Shown here piece by piece: positions 44,405 through 54,181 of a DNA stretch of 64,000 bases. Position numbers and translations under genes: made by a program. This DNA comes from Desulfobulbus propionicus (GTDB taxonomy: Bacteria; Desulfobacterota; Desulfobulbia; Desulfobulbales; Desulfobulbaceae). Under the pieces are notes generated by a model. It was not told where the DNA came from and ran no database searches. It saw nothing but the letters and a program-made list of their open reading frames with translations. Every line of letters starts with the position of its first letter. Position 1 is the stretch's first letter. The stretch spans positions 1 to 64,000 of the forward strand of contig PDTE01000025.1 of assembly GCA_002747135.1 (NCBI GenBank). The letters run 5' to 3'.

Positions 44405-44566
44405 GTGTCCTGTCAACGCTGAAATGTCAGGATATTACGCCGGATTTTTCTTGTCCTTATGGAGTCTTGTCCTGCGCTGCATAATAGTGCTCTGTGACAC
44501 AGGGCAAGGCTGCATAAGGGCTGAAAAAGACAAGCAGGATACGACAGAGCAGCGTTGACAGGACAC
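44405..44566 (+). mobile_element. Hairpin MITE (family A), reference copy
   Basis: Perfect 17-bp terminal inverted repeats, GTGTCCTGTCAACGCTG and its complement; 18 bp if the adjacent A/T is counted. The two halves pair over much of their length (CTTATGGAGTCTTG with CAAGGCTGCATAAG), and the tip is GCATAATAGTGCTCTG. No coding capacity. The gap 43871-44648 is filled by this element, two R1 copies and an R3 end; 44047-44157 shows nothing recognisable. Confidence 0.9.
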
Positions 44567-44609
44567 TCAGGCTCTTTTGAGTTGTAAAAACTTCACCCAA
44601 TCTGCGAGC

Positions 44610-44652
44610 GGTTACGATTGCCTGCACAAAGGAGCTGTCCGTGATCAGTTAC
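44610..44652 (-). mobile_element. R3-type terminal fragment supplying the dprA stop codon
   Basis: The stretch ends TGTCCGTGATCAGTTAC, the right terminus of the R3 elements. The dprA stop TAA (44649-44651 on the minus strand) is formed by the GTTAC terminus itself. Confidence 0.7.
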
Positions 44653-45767
44653 TGAATTTTTTCATACTGCTGGCCAGCCACCTGACGGATGCGTCCCTTC
44701 AGCTCCAGCTGCAGGAGGACGCCGTGTATTTCACTGGCAGCGATTCCAGACACCCGGGAAATGGTGTCAATATCAACAGGATAGGCGTCCAGAGTGGACA
44801 GTACCTTCTGCTCAGAATCACTGAACCAGGAATCTTCAGCTAAAGGGTCTTTTTCGGTTTTTTCCCGGGCTTTTTTCAGGGACAATGTTTCCAGCACATC
44901 TTCAACTGACTGCACCAGCAGTGCTCCCTGCTGTATCAGCCGATGACAGCCATAGCTTTTGGGGGAATCAATTCGGCCTGGCACGGCAAAAAGATCTCTG
45001 CCCTGATCCAGAGCAAGTCGTGCCGTAATAAGTGCCCCGGATCTTAACGATGCTTCCACCACAATAATCCCGGCAGCAAGACCGCTGATAATCCTGTTAC
45101 GTTCAGGGAAGCGGAACCCTTCCGGTTTCGTGCCAAGCGGGTATTCAGAAACAACAGCTCCGCTCCTCTCTATTTCTGTAAAAAGCTGTCGATTGGGTTT
45201 TGGGTACACCACATCAATGCCGCAGCCAAAAACCGCAATGGTCAAGCCATTTTTATTAAGAACCCCGCGGTGTGCGGCTGTATCAACACCGTAAGCACCT
45301 CCAGAAACAACGGCTATGCCGCTTTGTGTTAACTGACCGGCCAGGTTGCTGGCAGTTCTTTTCCCATATTCAGTGGCAGCCCGTGAACCGACAATGGCAA
45401 TAACAGGGCAGGTTATTGCCGGAAGCATACCCTTATAATACAAAATGGGCGGAGGATCGGCTATTTCCTTTAACAGTGGGGGGTAGCGGGAGCATTGACG
45501 AGAGACAAGCGATACGCCAAGGGCCTGGATCCGCTCAAGCTCCCGAACTGCTTTCGCTTCGCTCTGTTTTCCTGATCTTTCGTCTGAGATGCTCCGAATG
45601 GCGCATGTTCGCAGACCTGTTTGCGCCAGAACATCATCTGCAGCGTGCAGTATCGCCCGGGGTGAATGAAAATGATCGACAAGCCGGTTAATACGTACAG
45701 GCCCTAAACCGGGCATAAACATGAGCGTCAGCCATTCTTTTGCCTGCGGACAAAGATACGGTGACAT
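44649..45767 (-). CDS. dprA: DNA-processing protein DprA
   Basis: 372 residues. N-terminal helix-hairpin-helix-like part (MPGLGPVRINRLVDHF), central Rossmann domain with VGSRAATEYGKR, VSGGAYGVDTAAHRG, FGCGIDVVYPKPN, FPERNRIISGLAAGIIVVEAS and SGALITARLALDQGRDLFAVPG, and a C-terminal winged helix (about 315-370). DprA loads RecA on incoming single-stranded DNA during transformation. The SGGAYG variant of the usual SGLARG loop is mild. The stop codon comes from a mobile-element terminus, so the native end may have been a few residues longer. Confidence 0.96.
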   Translation of the reverse strand: MSPYLCPQAKEWLTLMFMPGLGPVRINRLVDHFHSPRAILHAADDVLAQTGLRTCAIRSISDERSGKQSEAKAVRELERIQALGVSLVSRQCSRYPPLLKEIADPPPILYYKGMLPAITCPVIAIVGSRAATEYGKRTASNLAGQLTQSGIAVVSGGAYGVDTAAHRGVLNKNGLTIAVFGCGIDVVYPKPNRQLFTEIERSGAVVSEYPLGTKPEGFRFPERNRIISGLAAGIIVVEASLRSGALITARLALDQGRDLFAVPGRIDSPKSYGCHRLIQQGALLVQSVEDVLETLSLKKAREKTEKDPLAEDSWFSDSEQKVLSTLDAYPVDIDTISRVSGIAASEIHGVLLQLELKGRIRQVAGQQYEKIQ

Positions 45768-45790
45768 AATTATCCAGCAGCTGAATTATT

Positions 45791-45973
45791 GCAACCGATC
45801 ACGGGGGCAATGCTTACCCGTTACTCCCTGTTTCTGACATGTAATTGATCACGACTGCTTCACATTTGGCCAAGCACCATTTCCCGCAGGTAAGCAAGCG
45901 AAGTGAGACTCCGTGTACAAGAGTATGCGGTAAATGGTGATCATGCCAGAATAAAGAGCCTGTGATCAGGTAC
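45791..45973 (+). mobile_element. IS66-type MITE, R3 form, inserted at the rpoD stop codon
   Basis: GCAACCGATCACGGGGGC to GTGATCAGGTAC, with GAATTATT on both sides (45783-45790 and 45974-45981). Internal inverted segments CCATTTCCCGC and GCGGTAAATGG form a stem. The duplicated target contains the rpoD stop codon. Confidence 0.9.
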
Positions 45974-45976
45974 GAA

Positions 45977-47593
45977 TTATTCGCTGACAAAGGCGTGAAG
46001 ATCGGAGCTTCTTGACGGGTGCCGCAATTTTTTTATGGCCTGGGCTTCAATCTGCCGGATCCGCTCCCTGGTCACGGAGAAACACTGCCCAACCTCTTCC
46101 AGGGTATGGTCACAGCCAATTTCAATACCATAACGCATCCTCAGCACCTTTTCCTCACGCGGTGTAAGTGACCCCATCACCTTGCATAAACAGCGTTTCA
46201 GGCTTTCTGTCATCGAATTTTCCTGAGGATCAGGGTGGGCATGATCCATGATAAAATCACTGAGCAATGCGTCTTCTTCATCACTGACTGGCGCATCAAG
46301 CGAAATGGCATCCTTGGCGGTTTTCAGGGCGATGTTTACTTTTTCAACATCAGTACCCAGCTGCTCCGCCATTTCCTCAACAGAGGGATCACGACTCTCA
46401 AATCTTTGGAAATCCTTAATAAAGCGGAGCATACGATTGATGGTTTCTATCATATGCACAGGCAGACGAATGGTACGTCCCTGATCAGCGATACCTCTGG
46501 TTATGGCCTGTCTGATCCACCAGGTGGCATAGGTCGAAAATTTATAGCCACGTTTATAATCGTACTTTTCTACAGCCTTCATCAGGCCAATGTTCCCTTC
46601 CTGGATGAGATCAGGAAGTTGTACCCCCCTGTTGAGAAACCTCTTTGACACTGAAATAACCAGACGCAGATTTGATCGCACCAGGGCCTCCTTGGCCTGC
46701 CTGACCATTTCTTTTCCTACCTCGATATCCTGCTGCACCGCTATAAACGCAGGCCAGCTCACCCCGATAGTCTCGGCAAGCTCAAGGGTTATCCTTCTTT
46801 CAATCTCTGCCTGATCTATCCCCTGTTCCTCCTGGCCGGCAACCATTTTCCTTCTTGCCGCGAGAATTTCCCGTTGCTGGGCAACCACACGTACCCTGTT
46901 AAATTTCTGGCTTAACTCCTTAACGGCATCCGCCACAGACATCAACCCTTTTGAGCACAGCCTGTTCTCTCGAAACAGGGCGGAGATATCACGCCCAGTC
47001 TTGATTATCTGCTTAACAATACCCTCTTCCTGCTCAGGCTTTCCTGAACATTCCTTTAACTCGGCAAAAAGGACCCTGCGCTTATCATCAAGGACATTGG
47101 CCTCCTCAATCCGGTCCAGCAGGGAGTCGCGAAGGATTTCCAGTTCTTTATTATCACGATCTGAAACGCCTCGTATTACCGTACTTATCCGAATGCTGCC
47201 CCGAAGAAGGTTTTCAGCAAGATCATTTAACGCGGTTACGCCAAGGGTTAACCTGAGCACGGCATGCTGTATTTTTGTTTCTCCCTCTTCAACCATTTTT
47301 GCCAGTTCAATTTCTTCTTCATGGCTGAGCAAACGCTGACTCCCCATTTCACGAAGATATATATTCATGGGGTCAGTTGAGGTTCCCTTTCCCCTGCGAT
47401 CATTACTCCGCCGGTCGACGCCGGAACGTCTGTCAGAACTTGTTCTTCTTTCGCTTCCAGTTTCAGTTTCAGTTTCGATATTTTCCGGTTCTTCGGACAT
47501 CAATTCATCCTCGGCGAGTTCATTCTCGTCCTGATGCGCATCATCGTGCCTTATAGCCAGTTCTTCTCTACACTCATACTCTACACGATCCAT
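45977..47593 (-). CDS. rpoD: RNA polymerase primary sigma factor RpoD
   Basis: 538 residues. An acidic N-terminal part (region 1.1 is short or absent) with a charged [22 protein letters not shown] stretch, region 1.2 ([26 protein letters not shown]), region 2 ([36 protein letters not shown]), region 3 and region 4 ([35 protein letters not shown]). The last 15 residues follow the usual LRHPSRS. It is the housekeeping sigma factor, encoded downstream of dnaG as in many bacteria, although an R1 element now lies between them. Confidence 0.97.
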   Translation of the reverse strand: MDRVEYECREELAIRHDDAHQDENELAEDELMSEEPENIETETETGSERRTSSDRRSGVDRRSNDRRGKGTSTDPMNIYLREMGSQRLLSHEEEIELAKMVEEGETKIQHAVLRLTLGVTALNDLAENLLRGSIRISTVIRGVSDRDNKELEILRDSLLDRIEEANVLDDKRRVLFAELKECSGKPEQEEGIVKQIIKTGRDISALFRENRLCSKGLMSVADAVKELSQKFNRVRVVAQQREILAARRKMVAGQEEQGIDQAEIERRITLELAETIGVSWPAFIAVQQDIEVGKEMVRQAKEALVRSNLRLVISVSKRFLNRGVQLPDLIQEGNIGLMKAVEKYDYKRGYKFSTYATWWIRQAITRGIADQGRTIRLPVHMIETINRMLRFIKDFQRFESRDPSVEEMAEQLGTDVEKVNIALKTAKDAISLDAPVSDEEDALLSDFIMDHAHPDPQENSMTESLKRCLCKVMGSLTPREEKVLRMRYGIEIGCDHTLEEVGQCFSVTRERIRQIEAQAIKKLRHPSRSSDLHAFVSE

Positions 47594-47742
47594 CGTCTCT
47601 CTCCCAAAAGCAGCAAAACCAACTGAAACTGCGTGTACCGCTCAATGTGTTCCAAAGCGGCTCAGCTGCTATGCAGTATCCTTGTAAGCCTAACAGATTT
47701 ATTTATTTATTCAACGTGTTATATCACTTATTAACATTTTTC

Positions 47743-47850
47743 ATAACTCCTCACAGCTCACCCCTCTTTGAACGATCACGACCCGCCGCATAGAGGGGCT
47801 ATAGCACCAGGCCGCGCCTGCCCAACCCTGGGCACCCTGAAAGAAATTGC
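47743..47850 (+). mobile_element. GTAAC-family element, R1 form, between dnaG and rpoD
   Basis: ATAACTCCTCACAGCTCACC at the left and the shared core CATAGAGGGGCTATAGC inside; the right end is eroded near 47850. It fills the middle of the 311-base gap between rpoD and dnaG. The rpoD promoter probably lies at 47600-47740, an AT-rich stretch. Confidence 0.75.
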
Positions 47851-47904
47851 AAAAAAATCAAGTGAAAACAAATCAATAGATCCGTGCGAACAGTTACCAT
47901 TTTT

Positions 47905-49698
47905 TCAATATCCGGTTCTTTTTTTCTCTGCATCAAGTTTTTGCTGAAGCAGCTTCATGAGCAGGTCGGTGTCACCCTGCTTTTCAGCATCATGAATACG
48001 CTGCTGCAACAATGCTCCCTGTTGCCGCTCTCCTGCACCATGAAGCCATTGAAGGATCTCCTCCTTCTGTTTTTGCATCAAGTCATCATCGTCATCTCCT
48101 TCTTCAGCTTCATTGTGCAGGCTCATAAGTAACCTGGCCACATACTGGCGGTCTTCCTCTTTATCGAGCAATGACAAGAGCTGTTCAGGGGTATAGTTTC
48201 CTTCATGCTGCAGCTGCTGGAGCAAGACAATAATATTTTCCCCAAACGATGAATGAATAACCCTCTTCATGCCAGCAGCCAAAAATTCATCAATACTCTC
48301 TGGATACATAATAACAAAATCCAGCAGCTGGCGTTCTCTTTTTGCCATTTGCGGCACAGAAGACCTGGGCTGCAACTGCCCACTCGCCGGTTGCCTCCTG
48401 GTTACTTGGCCAAACTGATCCGGAGAGATTCCCAGCTTCTCGCAAAAATGGGCCGTCATCAACGTTTTCTGGGTTTGATCGCCAGCCTCATCGACCAGCG
48501 GCCTCAACTCTGCAAGTATCCTGTTTTTCCCATGCAGCGTCAATCCATACTCCTGCACCAGAGATTCAAAGACAAATTCTGGCAGGGGCCTTGCATTTTC
48601 TGTCTGACGAATTATAGCGGCTCCCCCCTGTTCTCGTACAAGGCTGTCAGGATCATGTCCCCTGGGCAAAAGAGCCACCCGGCAGTCAAGCCGTTCCGCC
48701 AGAAAAAAGGGAATACTGCGCATGGCCGCTTTCAGCCCTGCTGTATCAGCGTCAAAAAGAAGCACCACTTCACGGCAGTACCTGCGAAGCAATTTCACAT
48801 GCTGACGAGTGAGGGAGGTCCCCAGCGGGGCGACGGCATTGTCAATTCCATGAACCGCCAGTGATAACAGATCAAAATTACCTTCAACAACCAGTGCGGT
48901 TCGTTTTTTACGAATCGAGTGTTTATGCTGAAACAACCCAAAAAGCAGGCGGCTTTTATCAAAAACAGGGCTTTCCGGTGAGTTCATATACTTGGGCTTG
49001 CCTTCTCCCAAAATACGACCGCCAAAAGCGACGACCCTTCCGGTCAGGTCAAGGATCGGAAACATCACCCGTTCACGAAACCGGTCATAATATCCCCCGC
49101 GCTCTCTTTTTACAGCAAGTCCGGCTTTTTCAATAACCTCTGCTGTCTGAAAACGGCTTCTTAAATAATCGGTCAGGATACTCCAGCCAGCCTGTTCCGG
49201 TGCAGGAGCATAGCCCAGCTGATAATTACGGATACATTCTTCTGAAATTTTTCTCTGGTGCAGCAAATACGCCCTTGCTGATTTTGCCTGGGGATCAGTA
49301 AACAGGCGCCGTGAAAAAAACTCGGCTGCGGCCTGATTCACTGCGTACAATTGTTCTGTTTCCTGCATCCTCCTTTGTTCGGCAGGAGTCATATCCCGTT
49401 GCGGCAGCTGGATATGATACTTATCGGCAAGGGTTTTCAGTGCTTCAGGAAATTCCATATGATGATATTTCATCACAAAGGAAAAGACATCACCCGAAGC
49501 GCCGCAGCCAAAGCAATAAAAAAACTGGCGGTCAGGAGTAACCGAAAAAGAGGGAGTTTTTTCACCATGAAAAGGGCAAAGACCAACCAGCCTGCTGCCT
49601 GCTTTTTTCAACATCACATATTCGCCAATAACTTCGACAATATCTGCGGCCTGACGGACAGTTTCTTTTACCGCTTCCCTGGCTGTCTTACTGGTCAT
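47905..49698 (-). CDS. dnaG: DNA primase DnaG
   Basis: 597 residues. CHC2 zinc finger with C41, H44, C62 and C65, then the catalytic core and Toprim domain (VVEGNFDLLSLAVHGIDNAVAPLGTS; LLFDADTAGLKA), and a C-terminal helicase-binding region of helices (about 430-590). It makes RNA primers for replication. The order dnaG-rpoD is the classical macromolecular-synthesis arrangement. A Ca2+/Na+ antiporter gene is divergent from it, 197 bases away. Confidence 0.97.
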   Translation of the reverse strand: MTSKTAREAVKETVRQAADIVEVIGEYVMLKKAGSRLVGLCPFHGEKTPSFSVTPDRQFFYCFGCGASGDVFSFVMKYHHMEFPEALKTLADKYHIQLPQRDMTPAEQRRMQETEQLYAVNQAAAEFFSRRLFTDPQAKSARAYLLHQRKISEECIRNYQLGYAPAPEQAGWSILTDYLRSRFQTAEVIEKAGLAVKRERGGYYDRFRERVMFPILDLTGRVVAFGGRILGEGKPKYMNSPESPVFDKSRLLFGLFQHKHSIRKKRTALVVEGNFDLLSLAVHGIDNAVAPLGTSLTRQHVKLLRRYCREVVLLFDADTAGLKAAMRSIPFFLAERLDCRVALLPRGHDPDSLVREQGGAAIIRQTENARPLPEFVFESLVQEYGLTLHGKNRILAELRPLVDEAGDQTQKTLMTAHFCEKLGISPDQFGQVTRRQPASGQLQPRSSVPQMAKRERQLLDFVIMYPESIDEFLAAGMKRVIHSSFGENIIVLLQQLQHEGNYTPEQLLSLLDKEEDRQYVARLLMSLHNEAEEGDDDDDLMQKQKEEILQWLHGAGERQQGALLQQRIHDAEKQGDTDLLMKLLQQKLDAEKKRTGY

Positions 49699-49895
49699 GA
49701 CACTCTTTGCGCTGCATATGGCTGTCGCGGATCACTCTTTTCCACAGCAATATCTTTTCCCTGCGAGGTATATTGCAAAAAACAGTTGTACTTGCCGAAG
49801 AGCTCATTTACAGTCCACAGCTGGTGCACCACAAGAAACAAGTGCGTGCATGGGCGAAATAACCTCGATCATCACAGACAAAAGACATAACAAAA

Positions 49896-50843
49896 ATGAC
49901 ATCTCCACTCATACCCGCTTCATTCACTGTTGTTCTGGGCCTGGTAATGCTCGTTTTCGGTGGCGAACTCCTGATTCAGCAGGCCAGCAGACTTGCCCGA
50001 AGACTTGGCATGACGCCTTTTGTCATCGGCCTGACCATCGTTGCATTCGGCACCTCGGTGCCAGAACTGTTTATCAGTCTTACCGCCTCCCTGCAGGGGC
50101 ATCCCGGCATCATGATTGGCAACATCATCGGCAGCAATATTGCCAATGTTGGCCTGATTCTTGGGTGCTGTTCCCTGCTCGCGCCACTTTCCTTCCAGTT
50201 CAAAAAAATTCGTACAGAGCTGTTTATTGTCCTCTCTGCCAGCGTCATTGTCATGCTCTGCAGCAGGTACGGCCTTTTCCCGCGCATGGTCGGCATCCTC
50301 TTTGTCCTCACCTTGCTCTCTTATATATTTTTCACCTACCTGAATCATCACAACGACCAGCATACAAGCAAGACAGACACAAAAGAGCAAACCATGCTCA
50401 GCCGGATACCTGCAATCATTTTACTCATGGTTGTCGGCCTGGCACTGCTTGGCCTTGGCTCCACCACCTTCATCCAGGGAGCGGTCACCATTGCCCGGTA
50501 TTTTGACGTCAGCGAACTCGTCATAGGTCTCACCCTTGCGGCGGTTGGTACTTCTCTTCCTGAACTTGCCTCCAGCATAGCAGCCCTCAGACAAAAACAG
50601 GCAGGTATGCTCATCGGCAATGTGGTCGGCTCAAACATGTTCAACCTGCTCATGGTCCTGGGTCTTGCCGGTACAGCCAGCCCTTTTTCCCTGGAGAAAG
50701 CCCTTCTCGGCAGAGATCTGCCGATTATGTTTGCTTATACAGCCATCCTTGTCCCCATGCTTCATCCGGGGGGAGAGATCAAGCGCTGGCACGGTCTTGT
50801 CCTGCTTGGCTCTTATATAGTGTATTGTCTCAGCCTGTTATAG
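49896..50843 (+). CDS. Ca2+/Na+ antiporter family protein (YrbG-like, CaCA superfamily)
   Basis: 315 residues with ten membrane spans. The two alpha repeats of the CaCA superfamily are evident: GLTIVAFGTSVPELFISLTASLQG with GNIIGSNIANVGLILG, and GLTLAAVGTSLPELASSIAALR with GNVVGSNMFNLLMVLG. The acidic ion ligands (E in SVPELF and SLPELA) are conserved. It exchanges Ca2+ for Na+ or H+ across the inner membrane. Its stop is 16 bases from the stop of the convergent diadenylate-cyclase-domain gene, and the DUF1538 antiporter genes follow. Confidence 0.95.
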   Translation: MTSPLIPASFTVVLGLVMLVFGGELLIQQASRLARRLGMTPFVIGLTIVAFGTSVPELFISLTASLQGHPGIMIGNIIGSNIANVGLILGCCSLLAPLSFQFKKIRTELFIVLSASVIVMLCSRYGLFPRMVGILFVLTLLSYIFFTYLNHHNDQHTSKTDTKEQTMLSRIPAIILLMVVGLALLGLGSTTFIQGAVTIARYFDVSELVIGLTLAAVGTSLPELASSIAALRQKQAGMLIGNVVGSNMFNLLMVLGLAGTASPFSLEKALLGRDLPIMFAYTAILVPMLHPGGEIKRWHGLVLLGSYIVYCLSLL

Positions 50844-50859
50844 GCAGCAGCACTCGAAC

Positions 50860-52311
50860 CTACGATCCAACCCAGGAATCAAGCCGATCCAGGGGAAAGA
50901 CACTGTTTCTCGGCAAAATCATGGCACAGGAACCCTGCACATCCATACCTTTATGAATGACTGAGACCGGTCGATCCGATGAAACCACAACCACTATGAG
51001 ATTATCATGTTCTGCCGTAAAACGAAGCGCGGAGTTGTAACGCGCGCCCCGCGCTCTGTCCTCACCTGCAAATGCCTTGCCGTCCAGCAGACAGGAAAAG
51101 CCGTGCAGGTGCATATCCCCGCCTATATGTAAAGCACCGTCTACCCTTGCCAGAGATTTTGCCAGATTAAGGGTATGCGCCTTACGTATATCCAGGGGAG
51201 GCTGAATCTTCTGCCCTGAAATATATATCGGTTTCCGGTTGAGATCGAGCACAATGGTGCAGCCGTACTTACCTATCTGGGCATGATGCACCAGGCTGGA
51301 AACAATCTTGAACAGAAAAAAGCTGTCTGTTCTGTGCAGCCTTGAATCAAGCAGCAATTCCTCCAGCAGTACCAGTTTCGCCTGGTGAGTGGAGGAACTG
51401 AAACGACCGTCAGCAAAACTACAGACCTTGTTCTTGTTCACTTTCAGGAAACCATGCTGCCCCCTAAAGTCGGCCCGGATAGAAAACCTTGGCAACACAG
51501 CATCACAAATTCCCAGGATAAACCTGCCGTCACTTACCAGGCGCCGGCTTGAACTTTCCACTGCCAGCAGCAGTTTGCGCACATGTTTGGTGTTTGCCAG
51601 CTGCGGACGCTCTGAAGCCTTGAACTTCACCAGGTAATGCAGCGACCCAACCATTTCCGGGTCAACAAACATCAGCTGTCCTTTTGGCCAGTTCCCTTCT
51701 TCCAGGGTGCCGGATATCTTGAGGACAGCGTCCATCATGGGATATATCCGCATCAATGAATCCATGCCAAGGTGCCGGTTCATTTCATCGACTATATGAT
51801 CACGAACTGCATGGGTCGCATATTCTTTTAAAAAGTATCCAGAAATGCCGGTATACAATTCATTTTCATTGGCAAGGTCATGGGACAGCCGCCAGGTTGC
51901 ATGCTCAAGCCAACGCTCGGTCGGGCCGGTTGAGCAGATGTCAGGATGATGTTCGGTAAACCAGCGTTGAAAAAATACTGAACCGGAATAGCCGCCATAA
52001 GAAAGAAGCCCGGCCAGGTGAATGTCTTCAAGCGGAGTTATTTCAGCAAACCGGCGTTTATCCGGCGTCACTGCAACCGCTGACCGCCAGGCCTCGCTGG
52101 CAACATACAGAGAGTTGAAAATCGGCTCATGCCCTTTGAGCAGGTTCTGGGGATCACACAGCATCAGGGGATCATCGGCTTTTAGGGCAAAAAGAACGGC
52201 GCTTCGACTGGTACCGGAGAAAAGCGTCAACCCTTCAGTCAGTCCGTTTACGATGTCGCTCACGCAACGCCTGAGAAAGGAAAAGGGCATATCGAAGGTC
52301 ATATGAGCCAT
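50860..52311 (-). CDS. Protein with C-terminal DAC (diadenylate cyclase-like) domain
   Basis: 483 residues. Residues 1-330 are not recognised (two mixed alpha/beta parts, no membrane span). Residues 340-460 match the DisA_N/DAC fold in order: GCTIVLDLNRKPIYISG, then the ATP-site DGA (391-393), then RGARYNSALRFTAEHDNLIVVVVSSDRPVSVIHKG. In DisA, CdaA and CdaS the second motif is RHR; here it is RYN (424-426). This resembles the DACNV-type domains described by computational surveys as relatives of diadenylate cyclases. It may make or sense cyclic di-AMP or another nucleotide. It is convergent with the Ca2+/Na+ antiporter and divergent from the DUF1538 operon, suggesting a link with cation balance. 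Confidence 0.78.
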   Translation of the reverse strand: MAHMTFDMPFSFLRRCVSDIVNGLTEGLTLFSGTSRSAVLFALKADDPLMLCDPQNLLKGHEPIFNSLYVASEAWRSAVAVTPDKRRFAEITPLEDIHLAGLLSYGGYSGSVFFQRWFTEHHPDICSTGPTERWLEHATWRLSHDLANENELYTGISGYFLKEYATHAVRDHIVDEMNRHLGMDSLMRIYPMMDAVLKISGTLEEGNWPKGQLMFVDPEMVGSLHYLVKFKASERPQLANTKHVRKLLLAVESSSRRLVSDGRFILGICDAVLPRFSIRADFRGQHGFLKVNKNKVCSFADGRFSSSTHQAKLVLLEELLLDSRLHRTDSFFLFKIVSSLVHHAQIGKYGCTIVLDLNRKPIYISGQKIQPPLDIRKAHTLNLAKSLARVDGALHIGGDMHLHGFSCLLDGKAFAGEDRARGARYNSALRFTAEHDNLIVVVVSSDRPVSVIHKGMDVQGSCAMILPRNSVFPLDRLDSWVGS

Positions 52312-52442
52312 TTCATATACAAAAAAATTATTATCTGCGGCTTCATGTTGCTGACAAAGGCAATGAAACCGGGTAAAGTTGAGTGTATCCAGTCACCTGT
52401 CAAAGATATTATGCAAAATTAAAACCAGTTTCATTTATCGTT

Positions 52443-52637
52443 ATGGAAGAAAAAATCGCCAGAGAACTGGTCGCTGTTCTGCACGCCAGGGAGCGTTCTG
52501 ATCATGACAATGCTTTTGAACGGGCTTTTGAGCTGACCAGGGCCTACGCGGGCTCTGCCAATGCGCAGCCTTCAGCCATCCCCACAGTGTTTGAAAAACT
52601 GTTTGAACTGTTTGTAACAGGAAAAGTAACGACCTGA
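52443..52637 (+). CDS. Small helical protein of unknown function, first gene of DUF1538 operon
   Basis: 64 residues from the ATG at 52443. Predicted all-helical: MEEKIARELVAVLHARERSD, then ERAFELTRAYAG and a second helix VFEKLFELFVTG. No family is recognised. Its stop is nine bases before the first DUF1538 gene, so it is co-transcribed; the frame is also open for 20 codons upstream, but that part lacks a ribosome-binding site. It could be a small partner of the antiporter. Confidence 0.6.
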   Translation: MEEKIARELVAVLHARERSDHDNAFERAFELTRAYAGSANAQPSAIPTVFEKLFELFVTGKVTT

Positions 52638-52646
52638 CTGCTCCCC

Positions 52647-53411
52647 ATGAAGCCTTCAGACAAAATTTTGACTTTTTTACTCTCTGTAACCAAGAAACAC
52701 TGGACAGCCCTGACTGACCTGCTGCCCATAGTACTGGTTATTCTTTTTTTTCAGCTGCTTGTTTTCCGTCAGCCTCTGCCGCAAACTGGCGAACTTCTCG
52801 CAGGCGGGATACTGGTAGTTACAGGGCTGAGCCTCTTTGTCCAGGGACTGGAAACCGGCCTGTTCCCCATTGGTGAAACCATGGCCTTCAGTCTTGCCCG
52901 GAAAGGAAACCTGTTCTGGCTGCTTCTTTTTTCCTTTTTGCTGGGATTTTCCACTACAGTGGCAGAGCCGGCGCTTATTGCCGTGGCTGATGAAGCAGCT
53001 GAAATAGCAGCTGGCGGAGGCCTGATTGATGGTACTGAAAAGGCTCAGTCCAGCTACGCCGCCGGGCTCAGGTTATCAGTGGCCCTTTCTGTGGGCTTTG
53101 CCATCCTCATTGGTGTACTGCGCATTATCAAGGGGTGGCCTGTTCACTATCTCATTATTGGCGGCTATGTAATGGTCATGATTATGACAATGATCGCGCC
53201 GCAGGAAATTATCGGCATTGCCTATGACACGGGCGGCGTTACGACCTCAACCATTACAGTGCCTCTGGTCGCTGCGCTCGGCATCGGTCTGGCCTCTATT
53301 ATCAGGGGAAGAAATCCGCTTACAGACGGTTTTGGTCTCATAGCATTTGCCTCGCTCATGCCCATGATCTTTGTCATGGGCTATGGTCTTGTTCTCTTTA
53401 ACCAGCCATGA
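52647..53411 (+). CDS. DUF1538 membrane protein, first subunit (UmpA-like)
   Basis: 254 residues with six to seven membrane spans. DUF1538 features: [62 protein letters not shown] and the Gly/Thr stretch [25 protein letters not shown] with [12 protein letters not shown]. Paired DUF1538 proteins (UmpAB of a halophile) have been reported as a Na+(K+)/H+ antiporter. The acidic residue in TVAEPAL and the [10 protein letters not shown] loop are good candidates for the ion path. Its stop overlaps the start of the second subunit (ATGA). Confidence 0.9.
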   Translation: MKPSDKILTFLLSVTKKHWTALTDLLPIVLVILFFQLLVFRQPLPQTGELLAGGILVVTGLSLFVQGLETGLFPIGETMAFSLARKGNLFWLLLFSFLLGFSTTVAEPALIAVADEAAEIAAGGGLIDGTEKAQSSYAAGLRLSVALSVGFAILIGVLRIIKGWPVHYLIIGGYVMVMIMTMIAPQEIIGIAYDTGGVTTSTITVPLVAALGIGLASIIRGRNPLTDGFGLIAFASLMPMIFVMGYGLVLFNQP

Positions 53412-54181
53412 ACGTATCAAATCTGCCAACTGCCATTGCTGTCACCTTCTGGGAGACCTGCCGTGATATTGCTCCAATCATTGGCCTTGTTGTCATTTTT
53501 CAACTCCTGATTGTAAGGCAGCCTGTGGCAAGTCTGAAAAAACTGCTTTCCGGGACCATGTATGTCATCTGCGGCCTGACCCTCTTTCTGGTGGGGCTGG
53601 AAACAGCCTTGTTCCCGCTGGGTGAAATCATGGCATACCAGCTTGCTGACCCGCAATTCATAAAACAGGCAGCTGAGAGTGCCCGCTGGTATGATTACTA
53701 TTGGGTATACATTTTTGCAGCCATGATCGGTTTTGCCACCACCATTGCCGAGCCCTCTTTACTTGCGGTCGCCATCAAGGCCAATGAAGTCTCCGGCGGC
53801 ACGATCAGTCAACGCGGACTGCGAATCACTGTCGCCGCCGGTGTGGCACTGGGAATAAGCCTTGGCACCTTTCGGATCGTCACAGGCACTCCACTCTCCA
53901 TGTATATACTGGCGGGGTATATCATCGTCACCATCCAGACATTTTTTGCTCCAAAAAACATCATCGCCCTCGCCTATGACTCAGGAGGGGTGACAACCTC
54001 CACGGTGACGGTTCCCATTGTTGCTGCCCTGGGCCTTGGCCTTTCCGCCTCAATCCCTGGGCGTAACCCCGCCCTTGACGGCTTTGGCCTTATTGCCTTT
54101 GCCAGCCTGTTTCCCATTATTTCCGTGTTGGGATACGCCCAGCACGCAAGCATAGCCAAAACAAGAAAAAAGGATAGATGA
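53408..54181 (+). CDS. DUF1538 membrane protein, second subunit (UmpB-like)
   Basis: 257 residues, homologous to the preceding gene over its full length: [66 protein letters not shown] and [12 protein letters not shown]. It was probably made by an old tandem duplication, with both copies kept as a heterodimer. Coupled on both sides: ATGA overlap with the first subunit and again with the PII-like gene. Confidence 0.9.
   Translation: MNVSNLPTAIAVTFWETCRDIAPIIGLVVIFQLLIVRQPVASLKKLLSGTMYVICGLTLFLVGLETALFPLGEIMAYQLADPQFIKQAAESARWYDYYWVYIFAAMIGFATTIAEPSLLAVAIKANEVSGGTISQRGLRITVAAGVALGISLGTFRIVTGTPLSMYILAGYIIVTIQTFFAPKNIIALAYDSGGVTTSTVTVPIVAALGLGLSASIPGRNPALDGFGLIAFASLFPIISVLGYAQHASIAKTRKKDR

Noticed and set aside
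49697..50506. Plus-strand frame of 269 codons overlapping the antiporter
   Set aside because: It is rich in His, Pro and Cys, out of frame with a clear ten-span CaCA antiporter, and has no recognisable domain.
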